Assembly: GCA_030619925.1 (NCBI GenBank)
Contig: JAUXAL010000041.1
Span: 1-36,946, forward strand
DNA: 36,946 nucleotides
From: Phycisphaerae bacterium
GTDB taxonomy: Bacteria > Planctomycetota > Phycisphaerae > Sedimentisphaerales > Anaerobacaceae
Direction: 5' to 3'
A program made the position numbers and the translations under genes. Below, one piece after another: positions 18,098 to 25,746 of the stretch. The notes below the pieces were generated by a model that did not search any database, was not told the DNA's origin, and worked only from the letters and a program-made list of their open reading frames with translations. How positions within the stretch are numbered: the first letter of the stretch is position 1; every line of letters begins with the position of its first letter.

Positions 18098-20086
18098 CTA
18101 ATCTTCTCGCTTTTCAATGGCCGCTGGAGCACCGAAGATTCTGCTAAGGCGTTTGATGTCAAACTTCGGTTGGCGCTCGTAGGAGTAGACACCGTTTACC
18201 TCCTGTTCAACGTCGGTCAGCTGGGTGTAGGTAAATCCGGAGATGTGCGGATGGTTGAGCAGGATGTCGGTCAGGGCTTTGATCCGGTCTTCCACCTGCC
18301 TTCTTGTTTTACCGTATCCCCAGCTGTTTCGTCCTTTGCCGGCTTTTTCCGGCTGATTGACATAATCTTTTGTCCAGAAGGTCCCGCCGTACTCATCCAC
18401 CACATAGGGTCGCCCTTCGTAGGGAACCGATACTTCAGGAAATCGGACAAAAGCTTTCTCTGGGGAGTCGGGCGACACACCGGCGTAGCGCTGCCTGAAT
18501 GAATCAGGATTCTGGTCGTAATCGTGTACGGTGAAGATGTCTGTCTCCACGTGCACGTAGCCGCTGGCGTCATTGACCGGTCGGGTCGGGTCAAGCGCCC
18601 GTGTTATCGCCACAAGGGATTTAACCGAGCGGCTGTAGGCCTCGTAATTGTCTCTGGCGGCGCCCCTTGTCTCGTTCAATGGCGTCCAGGCCACAATGGA
18701 GGGGTGGTTGCGGTCGCGCACGACCACATCCCGCCATTCGCGTTCCAGGTTGAGAACTCCCTGCGGGTTACCGAAGGAGTGAGTTCCGCCCCAGTCCGCG
18801 AATTCTCCCCACGTCAGATAACCCAGCCGGTCGGCCCAATAGTGAAAACGTTCCTCAAAGACCTTCTGATGCAGGCGGGCACCGTTAAAGCCGGCTGCCA
18901 TCGACATTTCGATATCCGCCTTCAACGCCGCGTCGCTGGGAGCGGTCCAAATGCCATCCGGATAAAAGCCCTGGTCGAGAACAAACCGCAAATAGATGGG
19001 TTTGTTGTTCAGATAAAAGCAGTTGCCTTCAATGTGAAACTTTCGCAGGCCGGCGTAGCTGTTCACCGAGTCCACCACCTTACCGCCGTCGGCCAGTTCC
19101 AGCCGAAGACCATAAAGATAAGGGTCACGAAGGCCCCAGGGACGCAGATTTTTGACACTAAGAACGACAGAATTCCCACTCTTGGCCGAGCCACGCGATG
19201 AGGCGACCTTTTTGCCTCCCGGCGTCAACAGGGTGGCACGGAATTCCAAGCCGGCAGCGCCGGCCTTGATCATGCCCGCCTTCGGCGGGCCGCCATAGTT
19301 GCTCACAAGCGGGGTCAAAACGAAATGCCCCTTGTCCAGGTCCGGCACAATGTGAACAGATTCTAAGAATTGTTGAGGCCTCGCCTCCAGCCAGACGGTT
19401 TGCCATATCCCGGTAACACGTGTGTAAAAAACGCCGTACGACTCCGGGCGCCTGCTCTGTTTACCGGACGGCTGGACTTCTGATAGCACATCATCAAAGG
19501 CATAAACCACCAGATGGTTTTGGCCCTTTTTGACCGCGTCGGTTATCTCAAAGGCAAATGAGACACTACCGCCATAATGGCGTCCAACAGCTTTGCCGTT
19601 GACCCACGCACGACATTCGTAATCCACCGCGCCGAAATGCAGAAATATGCGGTCATCTTTCCAGCTCTTCGGGAGGATGAAAGTCCGGTGATACCAGAGG
19701 GCCTTGATGAAATCCGTGTGTCCTATACCCGATAACTCGCTCTCGACGCAAAACGGCACCGTAATCTTCTTGTTGAATCCGGATGGGCTGTTTTGCCAGT
19801 CCTCTTTTATCCCGACGGCCTCGTGATCCATCGCGAAATCCCATCGGCCGTTCAGATTGATCCAGGCATCCCGCCGAAATTGAGGCTTGGGATGTTCAGG
19901 ACGGGGTATGGGCGGTTTTGTACGTGAGCCCCCCTCCCCAACCGCCTTTGAGCCTGCCATTAGAACACATACAATTAAGATAACAACGCTAACATTCCTG
20001 AAGAGGCCCGCCGAAGGCGGGTTTGATCGAGGCCGGCGCTGCCGGCCCGCAAAGCGGGAACCCAAATAGTCTTTGCCATATCTCAT
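18098..20086 (-). CDS. GH2-family glycosidase (beta-galactosidase/glucuronidase type) with two palindromic insertions
   Basis: A 662-residue exported GH2 enzyme. The ATG at 20084-20086 is chosen because AAGGAG precedes it; the frame is open further upstream without a better start. The sugar-binding domain covers about residues 70-235 (NLNGRWDF, FGAVDYECRAWVNG), the Ig-like domain about 240-350, and the TIM barrel the rest. Glu472 in AWTPLNE is the expected acid/base and Glu565 in VVDEYGG the nucleophile. Two hairpin elements lie inside the frame: one lengthens the basic n-region of the signal peptide (about residues 9-27), the other falls in a loop of the Ig-like domain (PPKAGMIKAGAAG, about 267-279). 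It is the first gene of the leftward run and has a good promoter upstream. Confidence 0.93.
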   Translation of the reverse strand: MRYGKDYLGSRFAGRQRRPRSNPPSAGLFRNVSVVILIVCVLMAGSKAVGEGGSRTKPPIPRPEHPKPQFRRDAWINLNGRWDFAMDHEAVGIKEDWQNSPSGFNKKITVPFCVESELSGIGHTDFIKALWYHRTFILPKSWKDDRIFLHFGAVDYECRAWVNGKAVGRHYGGSVSFAFEITDAVKKGQNHLVVYAFDDVLSEVQPSGKQSRRPESYGVFYTRVTGIWQTVWLEARPQQFLESVHIVPDLDKGHFVLTPLVSNYGGPPKAGMIKAGAAGLEFRATLLTPGGKKVASSRGSAKSGNSVVLSVKNLRPWGLRDPYLYGLRLELADGGKVVDSVNSYAGLRKFHIEGNCFYLNNKPIYLRFVLDQGFYPDGIWTAPSDAALKADIEMSMAAGFNGARLHQKVFEERFHYWADRLGYLTWGEFADWGGTHSFGNPQGVLNLEREWRDVVVRDRNHPSIVAWTPLNETRGAARDNYEAYSRSVKSLVAITRALDPTRPVNDASGYVHVETDIFTVHDYDQNPDSFRQRYAGVSPDSPEKAFVRFPEVSVPYEGRPYVVDEYGGTFWTKDYVNQPEKAGKGRNSWGYGKTRRQVEDRIKALTDILLNHPHISGFTYTQLTDVEQEVNGVYSYERQPKFDIKRLSRIFGAPAAIEKRED
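19250..19290. repeat. In-frame palindromic element E2 in the GH2 gene
   Basis: GCCGGC-AGC-GCCGGC (19250-19264), linker with GATC at 19268, then GCCCGCC-TTC-GGCGGGC (19274-19290). It has the same two-hairpin order as E3 read on the opposite strand, so one gene holds two copies in opposite orientation. Confidence 0.88.
20007..20064. repeat. In-frame palindromic element E3 in the GH2 signal-peptide region
   Basis: CCCGCC-GAA-GGCGGG (20007-20021), linker with GATC at 20025, GGCCGGC-GCT-GCCGGCC (20031-20047), then an overlapping CCCGC-AAA-GCGGG (20046-20058) with AACCCA tail. The tail hairpin matches E6 at 25526 and part of E7 near 28900. Confidence 0.88.
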
Positions 20087-20556
20087 GTTTGGTTTCTCCT
20101 TGTTAAAGGTGACTTGAATTTTCCCCTGCTTGTTCCCGGCAGGGGTCAGTTTCTTGTTCTTACGGGTTTTTCCTCCGTACCATTGCGATAAACCGACATT
20201 CGCCCTATCAAAGCAGGACCCCATTTTGCAAAAAGTCACAAATTGGGAACCCAGTTATCCAGGCTGCTGAGGTCTCATTTCGGGTAATATACCAAACGCA
20301 GGTGATAAACGCAACTACTTCAAATACTACTTTGGGGGCCCAGAAACTATCTTGGCGCTTCGGCAGTTTTCCTTTATGCTATTAGTGCCGGATATTGCCT
20401 ATCTGAGTCTTGCAAATTGTCCGGAAAATTCCGGTTCAAACGAGTTTTTGCTTTCTTTCGCAGTAGCTGCAATGCGAATTAGAAACTGTAAGCATCGGGT
20501 TTTCAACGGTTGTAGTGTCGGCTTTTTTGTACTTGAAGGAATGTGAGGTGATAATT
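20087..20556. other. Divergent control region between the GH2 run and the DUF5107-TPR gene
   Basis: A 470-bp gap without a gene. It holds a leftward promoter candidate (20286-20314) and a dyad CCGGAA-AA-TTCCGG (20421-20434) that could be a regulator site. No convincing rightward promoter was found by eye. Confidence 0.5.
20286..20314 (-). promoter_or_regulatory. Probable promoter of the leftward GH2-GH28 run
   Basis: On the leftward strand TTGCGT (20309-20314) and TATATT (20286-20291), preceded by TGG, are spaced 17 bp, so the -10 is of the extended type. The leader would be about 190 nt. Confidence 0.5.
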
Positions 20557-23500
20557 ATGAGAGGTTTTCTAAAGAATTTCTTTATCGTTTTGCTTTTCAT
20601 TGGGTCGTCTTTAATAATCCCGGGGTCGAGCTGGGCGGACCCCTCGGCTAAGGTAAGGGCCTGGGAAGACACCGTAACAATCCCCACCTACGGATGGGCA
20701 GAAGATATTAATCCCAAGTTCTGGGCATTGGAAGGCCAAGCTAAATTCTCGAGTATAGTCAAAGGCTCGATTGTCTACCCTTATGCGATGCAGGACCATC
20801 TTTACAGAACCATAGCGGATCGAACCTACAAAGCCTTATTTCTTGAAAATGAATACCTGAAAATCATGTGCCTGCCCGAGCTGGGCGGACGTCTGCACTC
20901 GGTTCTCGACAAGACCGAAGGAACCCCAAACCAGATGTTTCATCTCAACAAAGTTATTAAACCGGGTATGATAGCGATGCGCGGGGCCTGGATAAGCGGC
21001 GGGGTCGAGTGGAACGCCGGCCCGCACGGACACACTGTTACCATCCTCTCGCCGGTTGATGCACTTATCGGTCGAAATGCAGATGGCTCAGCCTACCTCG
21101 AAGTCAGTAATCTGGAAAAGAGCCAGCGGACCCGATGGACGGTGCGGGTGACTTTGCATCCGGGAAAGGCCTATCTGGACGAGCAAATTCGCATTTTTAA
21201 TCCTATCGATGCGATAAGCCCCTACTACTTCTGGAACTGTACCGCTTTTCCGAACCGACCGGGTACGCGCTATATCTACCCTATGAGCCTCGGAACAGAC
21301 CATAACGCAGTCAAATTCTTCTCCTGGCCTATTCACGAAGGCAAGGACCTGTCCTGGCTCAAGAACTATCAGACCTGGGCATCGATTTTTGCTGTTGACT
21401 GTACGTTCGACTTTTTTGGGGCCTACGATGTGGATGCGGACCGTGGAATTGTGCAGGTGGCAGACCACCATGAGCTCAGCGGAAAAAAGGCCTGGACATG
21501 GGGAAATTGGGACTTTGGCCTGGTCAGCCAGAAGAACCTGACTGATGACGACGGCCCGTATATTGAGGTCCAAAGCGGGCCGCTGCCGACACAGTCGGAC
21601 TACGGCATGCTGTTGCCGAGGCAAGAAGTCTCGTGGCAGGAATGGTGGTATCCGGTCCATGGGCTGGGCGACGGTTTCGAATACGCCACGAAGGACCTGA
21701 CCGTTCAGACCACCCGCAACGGTAACAAGCTTCAATTGAGTATGCTCGCGACCGGTAAATTCCCAGGCACAATTTGCACCGTTTCCCAAGAGCATGAGGA
21801 GCTTCTCAAAAAGCGCCTGGACCTTTCTCCGAAGAAGCCCCAGGTGCTGACGCTTTCTCCGGCCCCACAGGCGCCCGTCGATGTAACAATCAAGACCAAA
21901 GATGGAATCATCCTGGCTTCCTTCGTTACCCCCCTGCCGATACCTGAGGTTTCTCTACCTGAGCCCTCCAAGTTAATGACAAAACCTGATGAGCAGCTCA
22001 CTTTGGAGGAAAAATTTCTCAAAGGTCGAAAGTATGACCTGGCAACGGACCGCAAGAAGGCCCGTGAGTATTATGAAGAGGCCCTGGCGGAAGATGCTGC
22101 ATATTCGCCTGCGCTGCGTGGTCTGGCGGTGCTCGATATCGAAGCTGGACTTTATAAGAACGCGGCGCGGCGATTGGAAAAGGCTCTGGACCGGGATGCC
22201 GGTGACGGATTGTCGTGGTTCTTCTTGGGGGTTACTCATTTGAGGCTAAGAAACGACAAGGAAGCCCTTCGCTGCGCTTACCAGGCGGTTAGATGCCTTG
22301 GGACCACTTCGCTCGGCTATGACCTGGCCGGTCGTGCCTATATGCGTTTGGGAGATTATTCAAAGGCCGTAGAGACCTTCGAGAAGGCGGTACGGTCGAA
22401 CCCAGCAGACCCCAAGGCGAAAAATCATTTGCTGTTGGCTTTGTATGCTGCGGGGAATACCAAGTCGGCGTACAAACAGGCCAAACACAGAATTGCCCAG
22501 AACCCTACGGACCTGGTTCCAAGGGCGCTTGTGGCGCTGCAAAACAAAAGGCAAATGGCTCGTTTCGTACGGCAAATCCGTGCTTTTGTCGGTGAGGACG
22601 ATTTTCACGTATTGCAAACAAGTCTTGTTTTCGCGAATCTGGGACTGGTGAATGAAGCGGCCAAGCTGCTTTCGGCGGTGTGCGTCGAAGCGGTCCCGCA
22701 AACCCAACGCAGTCCTTTGCCGCTCTATTACCTGGCTTATTTTGAGCACATACAGGCCCAAGAAAAACGTGCGGAGGCTTACTTGAGAAAGGCTGGCAGT
22801 ATTTACAGGGACTATGTCTTTCCCTCTCGCCCTGAAGCTGTGGAGGTGTTCAAATACGCCGTTAAAAAAAATCCCGATGACGCCCATGCACATCTTCACC
22901 TGGGAAATCTTTACGGGCATCTTGGACGGCTTGATGAAGCCCACTGGCATTGGCTAAGGGCCAGCGAGTTGAACCCGTCCCTGAGCATCGCATTTCGGAA
23001 TCTCGGCCTTTATACATGGGTCGTACAAAATGATCTAACGAAGGCTGCGGAGTATTACAAAAAGGCCATCGCCGCCAGCGCCAAGGACCAGACTCTGTAT
23101 CGGGACCTTGCAGATATTCTCCTGGCCGACAATAAACGCCCCGATGCGATAAAAGTTCTCGAATCCACACCGTATGAGAAGCTGCGACGTGCGGACGTTC
23201 TGATTATGCTCGCCCAGGGTTATCTTGATGAGAAGAGGTACACCGACGCCATCGATTTGCTTGAATCTACGTCGTACTTCGTCAACTGGGAGGGCCAGAC
23301 AATCACGTGGGACATATTCAACGAAGCACATGTGGCACGCGGCCGCAAACGCTTTGAAAAAGGGGATTACAAAGCGGCTTTGCAGGACTTTGAAGCAGCT
23401 CTGACCTATCCGGAAAACATTGGCGTTGGTCGGCCGACCCTGCCGCAGGCGGATATGATCGGACGCAGCGTTGCCGGGCCTCAAGAGACATCGGCCCAGT

Positions 23501-23646
23501 ACTGGAGAGGAAAGGCACTGCAGGGACTCGGACGTCTTGAACAGGCGCGTTCAGCTTGGAGGGCCGGCGCTGCCGGCCAGGAGGGTTCAGAGGAACAGAA
23601 CAAATACAGACAACTCTGCACAGAGGCGCTTTTGAAGACAAAGTAG
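20557..23646 (+). CDS. DUF5107 domain plus tetratricopeptide repeats, secreted
   Basis: A 1029-residue protein from the ATG at 20557, preceded by GAGGTG; an ATG 42 bp upstream lacks support. A Sec signal peptide (about residues 1-25) is followed by a DUF5107-type beta-sandwich (about 30-340) with KIMCLPELGGRLHSVLDK, GVEWNAGPHGH, YFWNCTAFPN and EWWYPVHGLGDGF, a fold resembling galactose-mutarotase-like enzymes. Residues about 490-1010 hold at least ten TPR units, for example AAYSPALRGLAVLDIEAGLY. The combination is known in bacteria but biochemically poorly defined; it may bind or process carbohydrates. A hairpin element near the end adds AGAAG. It begins a rightward run with the symporter. 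Confidence 0.88.
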   Translation: MRGFLKNFFIVLLFIGSSLIIPGSSWADPSAKVRAWEDTVTIPTYGWAEDINPKFWALEGQAKFSSIVKGSIVYPYAMQDHLYRTIADRTYKALFLENEYLKIMCLPELGGRLHSVLDKTEGTPNQMFHLNKVIKPGMIAMRGAWISGGVEWNAGPHGHTVTILSPVDALIGRNADGSAYLEVSNLEKSQRTRWTVRVTLHPGKAYLDEQIRIFNPIDAISPYYFWNCTAFPNRPGTRYIYPMSLGTDHNAVKFFSWPIHEGKDLSWLKNYQTWASIFAVDCTFDFFGAYDVDADRGIVQVADHHELSGKKAWTWGNWDFGLVSQKNLTDDDGPYIEVQSGPLPTQSDYGMLLPRQEVSWQEWWYPVHGLGDGFEYATKDLTVQTTRNGNKLQLSMLATGKFPGTICTVSQEHEELLKKRLDLSPKKPQVLTLSPAPQAPVDVTIKTKDGIILASFVTPLPIPEVSLPEPSKLMTKPDEQLTLEEKFLKGRKYDLATDRKKAREYYEEALAEDAAYSPALRGLAVLDIEAGLYKNAARRLEKALDRDAGDGLSWFFLGVTHLRLRNDKEALRCAYQAVRCLGTTSLGYDLAGRAYMRLGDYSKAVETFEKAVRSNPADPKAKNHLLLALYAAGNTKSAYKQAKHRIAQNPTDLVPRALVALQNKRQMARFVRQIRAFVGEDDFHVLQTSLVFANLGLVNEAAKLLSAVCVEAVPQTQRSPLPLYYLAYFEHIQAQEKRAEAYLRKAGSIYRDYVFPSRPEAVEVFKYAVKKNPDDAHAHLHLGNLYGHLGRLDEAHWHWLRASELNPSLSIAFRNLGLYTWVVQNDLTKAAEYYKKAIAASAKDQTLYRDLADILLADNKRPDAIKVLESTPYEKLRRADVLIMLAQGYLDEKRYTDAIDLLESTSYFVNWEGQTITWDIFNEAHVARGRKRFEKGDYKAALQDFEAALTYPENIGVGRPTLPQADMIGRSVAGPQETSAQYWRGKALQGLGRLEQARSAWRAGAAGQEGSEEQNKYRQLCTEALLKTK
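23562..23578. repeat. In-frame palindrome E4 near the end of the TPR gene
   Basis: GGCCGGC-GCT-GCCGGCC, identical to one hairpin of E3 (20031-20047). It encodes the residues AGAAG inside the final TPR region. No GATC linker is attached. Confidence 0.85.
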
Positions 23647-23685
23647 CCCCCGCTGCTTCGATTTTGCGAAGCAAAACGGCGGGGG
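23647..23685. repeat. 39-bp GC-rich palindrome immediately after the TPR stop codon
   Basis: Outer stem CCCCCGC/GCGGGGG and inner stem GCTTCG/CGAAGC. Its reverse complement recurs at 28805-28843 inside the GH36-like gene with two differences in 39 bp. No T-run follows, so it is not a typical terminator, although a hairpin here could protect the transcript end. Confidence 0.88.
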
Positions 23686-23698
23686 TCAACATTGTAGA

Positions 23699-23927
23699 GG
23701 ACAGAGGACAGAAAACAGAGGACAGAGAACAGAAAACAGAGGACAGAAAACAGAGGACAGAAAACAGAGGACAGAAAACAGAGAACAGAGGACAGAAAAC
23801 AGAGGACAGAGGACAGAGAACAGAGAACAGAGGACAGAGGACAGAAAACAGAGGACAGAGGACAGACAATCTGACTTCTGACTTCTGACTTCTGACTTCT
23901 GACTTCTGATTTCTGATTTCTGTAGTC
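23699..23927. repeat. Two heptanucleotide tandem arrays
   Basis: Positions 23699-23866 hold 24 back-to-back copies of RRACAGA (mostly GGACAGA, AAACAGA, GAACAGA). After 5 bp, 23872-23927 holds 8 copies of TGAYTTC, the last degenerate. With the palindrome before it, this fills the 291-bp gap between the TPR and symporter genes. Long open frames read through it are artefacts of the repeat. Confidence 0.95.
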
Positions 23928-23937
23928 AGGAGATAAC

Positions 23938-25557
23938 ATGGATTTGAGTACTATTGGAATCGATACCAACTTTGGTCTCGTTGACTGGTGTATTGTCGCC
24001 GGCTATCTAATTATCATTGTAGCGGTTGGCGTTTACATAAAACGGTATATCCGCAATGTGACGGATTTTATCGTCGCCGGCCGGGGCTTGAAAACATTTC
24101 TGGCGACCGCGACAATGGTCGGGACCGAATTGGGTCTGGTTACGGTCATATACTCGGCCCAAAAGGGATTTACCGGCGGCTTCGCCGCCTTTCACATAGC
24201 ATTGGCCTCTGCTATTGTAGCGCTAATCATAGGACTGACCGGGTTCATAGTGGTACCGTTGCGAAGAATGAAGGTGATGACTATCCCGGAGTTTTACGAG
24301 AGGCGTTTCGGGCGCGGCGTTCGCATCTTGGGGGGAGTCATATTAGTCTTCTCCGGCATCCTCAATATGGGAATGTTCCTTAAGGCCGGCTCGATTTTTG
24401 TGATGGGCATTACCGGAATGACTTCAGAACTGGAGCTTAAAATCATAATGACTACGCTGCTGGCTATGGTTTTGCTCTATACCACCCTCGGCGGAATGGT
24501 CTCAGTTGTGGTATCAGACTACATACAATTTGTGCTTCTATCGTTTAGCCTTTTGGCTATGTGTATATTATCCGTTAAGCAGCTGAGCTGGCAGAGCATT
24601 GTTGAGACCGTGTCCCTGCTGAAAGGCCAGGCTGGTTTCGATCCATTTCACGGTGAAGGTTTCGGCGGCTCTTATGTGGTATGGATGTTCTTTCTGGGCC
24701 TGGTTAATTGTGCGATTTGGCAAACCGCGGTGATACGTGCCTGCTCGGCTGAAAGCATCCGTGTCGTTAAGAGGCTCTATATATGGTCTTCTATCGGATT
24801 TCTCATTCGAAATCTGCTGCCATGTTTTTTGGGGATAAGTGCTTTGGTCTACATAGCACACAATCCGTCGCTTAAGAAGGTTTTTTTGCCAGAAGGCGCT
24901 GAAGCCGACCCGCAATTGACTCTGATGGCTATGCCGGTGTTCTTGAGTCAAATACTGCCTGTCGGGCTGCTTGGGTTCGTTACGGCTGGTATGCTGGCAG
25001 CTTTCATGTCCACCCATGACAGTTACCTTTTGTGCTGGAGCTCGGTAGTGACGCAGGACGTGGTGGCACCATGCTTCAAGAAAGGTTTGTCCTCGAAAAC
25101 ACGGCTGTTATTGACACGAATTTTTATCGTAGCTATCGGCATTTTCATTTTGGTTTGGGGATTGTGGTATCCTCTGGGTCAGGATTTGTGGGATTATATG
25201 GCGATTTCCGGCGCCATTTACTTTACCGGGGCCATATCCCTATTGATCTTTGGGCTTTACTGGAAACATGCCAGCAAAGTCGGGGCCTATCTGGCCTTAA
25301 TCTCAGGTTTCTGCGCAGTAGTAGGATTGAAACCTGTCAGGGACATGGTCTTTCGTCTCGCTTCGGTTTTAGGATTAGACACGGTTCGAGCCCAAGCTTA
25401 TGTGAATAGCATACCAAGCGCGAAACTGAGTGCGATTGTCGGACTGACTATTATAGCACTTTCGATGGTACTGATGGTGGCCGGTTCCCTAATATTTCCC
25501 GATCGTGGTCCATCTTTGGAAGGCCCCCGCGCAGCGGGAACCCAGCATAAGGAGTAA
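23938..25557 (+). CDS. Sodium:solute symporter (SSS family)
   Basis: A 539-residue inner-membrane protein with about 13 hydrophobic segments, expected to import a sugar or other small solute with Na+. The N-terminal helix DWCIVAGYLIIIVAVGVYI, then DFIVAGRGLKTFLATATMVGTELG and VPLRRMKVMTIPEFYERRFG, follow the SSS pattern. AGGAGATAAC precedes the ATG. The C-terminal tail (EGPRAAGTQHKE) is encoded partly by a palindromic element. The next gene starts 6 bp after its stop. Placed among glycosidases, it is the likely importer of their products; no TonB/SusC-type porin is in this window. Confidence 0.93.
   Translation: MDLSTIGIDTNFGLVDWCIVAGYLIIIVAVGVYIKRYIRNVTDFIVAGRGLKTFLATATMVGTELGLVTVIYSAQKGFTGGFAAFHIALASAIVALIIGLTGFIVVPLRRMKVMTIPEFYERRFGRGVRILGGVILVFSGILNMGMFLKAGSIFVMGITGMTSELELKIIMTTLLAMVLLYTTLGGMVSVVVSDYIQFVLLSFSLLAMCILSVKQLSWQSIVETVSLLKGQAGFDPFHGEGFGGSYVVWMFFLGLVNCAIWQTAVIRACSAESIRVVKRLYIWSSIGFLIRNLLPCFLGISALVYIAHNPSLKKVFLPEGAEADPQLTLMAMPVFLSQILPVGLLGFVTAGMLAAFMSTHDSYLLCWSSVVTQDVVAPCFKKGLSSKTRLLLTRIFIVAIGIFILVWGLWYPLGQDLWDYMAISGAIYFTGAISLLIFGLYWKHASKVGAYLALISGFCAVVGLKPVRDMVFRLASVLGLDTVRAQAYVNSIPSAKLSAIVGLTIIALSMVLMVAGSLIFPDRGPSLEGPRAAGTQHKE
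25526..25544. repeat. In-frame palindrome E6 at the end of the symporter gene
   Basis: CCCGC-GCA-GCGGG followed by AACCCA, the same hairpin-plus-tail type as at 20046-20064 and 28900-28918. It encodes part of the last residues of the transporter. Confidence 0.8.
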
Positions 25558-25563
25558 CGAGAT

Positions 25564-25746
25564 ATGAATTTTTGGATTAACTTTTGGACAATCTTTTTTA
25601 TAGCGAGCCTTGCTATTTTCGCAGTCCTCGCTGTAGTCGTTTCAATCGGCGGTTTTTTCAACATGCTATCACTGTTCAAGACTCTTACGATGCAGCATGA
25701 CCAGGAGCAGGAGAGTACTCGGGAAGAAGGTCATGAACAGACGTGA
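25564..25746 (+). CDS. 60-residue single-span membrane protein next to the symporter
   Basis: No family was recognised. Residues about 5-40 (from INFWTIFFIASLAIFAVLAV) form one long or two short membrane spans, followed by a charged tail (HDQEQESTREEGHEQT). AAGGAGTAACGAG lies upstream, the start is 6 bp after the symporter stop, and the end overlaps the next gene by 14 bp. Tight linkage suggests translational coupling and perhaps a small subunit or stabiliser of the transporter. It could be overlooked by automated annotation because of its size. Confidence 0.65.
   Translation: MNFWINFWTIFFIASLAIFAVLAVVVSIGGFFNMLSLFKTLTMQHDQEQESTREEGHEQT

Noticed and set aside
18524-19201. 225-codon rightward frame opposite the GH2 gene
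   Set aside because: It is antisense to a well-supported GH2 coding region, has no recognisable domain and no ribosome binding site.
20087-20239. N-terminal extension of GH2 to an ATG at 20239
   Set aside because: The extension precedes a signal peptide and lacks a ribosome binding site, while the ATG at 20084-20086 has AAGGAG and yields a normal exported start.
21088-21795. 235-codon leftward frame opposite the DUF5107 domain
   Set aside because: Antisense shadow of a clear coding region; composition is basic and unlike a folded protein.
23647-23685. Rho-independent terminator after the TPR gene
   Set aside because: The hairpin is strong but no T-run follows, and its near-identical twin lies inside a coding region, so repeat element is the better reading.
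23699-23927. Possible CRISPR array
   Set aside because: Units are 7 bp and contiguous, with no unique spacers and no cas genes.
23318-23969. Long leftward open frames rich in SVLCPLF/SSVFCPL repeats
   Set aside because: They are translations of the 7-bp array and of the antisense end of the TPR gene; heptamers keep several frames open by chance.
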